Positions 63,661-64,000 of a stretch of DNA of 64,000 bases are shown piece after piece. Position 1 is the first letter of the stretch, and each line of letters opens with the position of its first letter. The stretch is taken from positions 1 through 64,000 of the forward strand of contig JANQPQ010000011.1 of the NCBI GenBank assembly GCA_028285445.1. The letters run 5' to 3'. A program made the position numbers and the translations under genes. Under the pieces are notes generated by a model. The model was not told the origin of the DNA. It did no database searches and was given only the letters and a program-made list of their open reading frames with translations. Source of the stretch: Cyclobacteriaceae bacterium (lineage in GTDB: Bacteria; Bacteroidota; Bacteroidia; Cytophagales; Cyclobacteriaceae).

Positions 63661-64000
63661 AAATCCTCCGTAGAAGTTTGGAATCTGCGAGCTGAATTAA
63701 GGCAACGGTTGCTACGCTAATCAGAATCCACCATTTATTCTGCCAGAGGAAATTCAGGAAGGTAAGATCGAGGCTCACTTTCAGTATTGGAACCGCAATC
63801 AAAACCACTATCAGGAAAGCTACTAATACAGCACCTGCCCATTGCAGATCTCTCAAGGAAATAAGTGGTTCGGCCTTGGCCTCTACCCTGGAAATTACGT
63901 TATCTGCAAAATTCGTTGGCAACCCTTTGCTTTCAGGTTCATTGATGGCATTAAAAACCGTCTTGTAAAGCTCAACATCATTGTTGCTGTCTAGGCTACT
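63653..64000 (-). CDS. Membrane protein, 5' partial at the window edge
   Basis: The frame is open to the right edge; 115 C-terminal residues are visible (VELYKTVFNAINEPESKG, then VISRVEAKAEPLISLRDLQWAG and two helices VLVAFLIVVLIAVPILKV and ILISVATVALIQLA). It resembles small membrane partners of sigma factors, but this is not certain. The start lies beyond 64000. Confidence 0.6.
   Translation of the reverse strand, partial: SSLDSNNDVELYKTVFNAINEPESKGLPTNFADNVISRVEAKAEPLISLRDLQWAGAVLVAFLIVVLIAVPILKVSLDLTFLNFLWQNKWWILISVATVALIQLADSKLLRRIST

Overview
The window comes from a chromosome of a Bacteroidota bacterium, most likely order Cytophagales (Fulvivirga/Marivirga-like). This is inferred from type IX secretion (T9SS) cargo proteins with C-terminal sorting tails, a PorP/SprF partner, a CHU_C/gliding-type C-terminal domain, DUF2911 and DUF2141 proteins, PadR plus FtsX-type permease pairs and many exported S9 peptidases. 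No rRNA, phage structural genes, transposases or CRISPR array were seen.

Layout. Bases 1-8250: end of a cadherin-repeat T9SS cargo gene, a TspO-like membrane protein, L-serine dehydratase, a TPR protein, a small outer-membrane-like protein and two leftward beta-propeller proteins. Bases 8250-16800: an unusual RNA-centred island (below). Bases 16850-24100: an exported S9 peptidase, a SelA-like PLP enzyme, a beta-lactamase/VanX fusion and an amidase lipoprotein. Bases 24436-33794: a 2803-residue T9SS cargo protein with about 24 tandem 80-residue repeats, overlapping its PorP/SprF partner. Bases 33900-49800: metabolic and envelope genes (AstE/AspA-like hydrolase, Omp85-type barrel, ABM-like lipoprotein, serine hydrolase, two DUF2911 proteins, gamma-glutamyltransferase, S9 peptidase, sterol-desaturase-like enzyme, sugar MFS transporter). 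Bases 49900-53400: a patch of small orphan genes (barstar-like inhibitor, small membrane proteins, zinc-ribbon protein, SH3 protein), with a near-perfect 25-bp direct repeat on both sides of one gene. Bases 53500-64000: two FtsX-type permeases, one with its PadR repressor, another S9 peptidase, and small exported proteins.

The most interesting part is 8.5-16.8 kb. A rightward cluster of six non-standard tRNA genes (Lys, Tyr, Asn, Ile, a CAT anticodon with C33, Phe) lies on one side. On the other, a WYL-domain regulator is divergent from a leftward array of tRNA and tRNA-like elements, followed by a small ORF, a slipin (SPFH) gene and rtcB, the RNA ligase that reseals cleaved tRNAs. The leftward array holds ordinary tRNA-Glu and tRNA-Gln, a tRNA whose 5' and 3' halves are about 150 nt apart, and two units in permuted order (3' half before 5' half). 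One of these rebuilds a complete tRNA-Asn(GUU) with every stem paired and a CCA end. A 31-bp sequence (27 of 31 identical) containing an inverted repeat lies both before rtcB and between the array and the WYL gene, so one regulator probably controls both leftward units. I read this as a candidate RNA-repair or tRNA-replacement module against anticodon nucleases. rtcB has an apparent frameshift near its 5' end that needs checking. Function is inferred; the tRNA folds, repeats and gene identities are read from the sequence.
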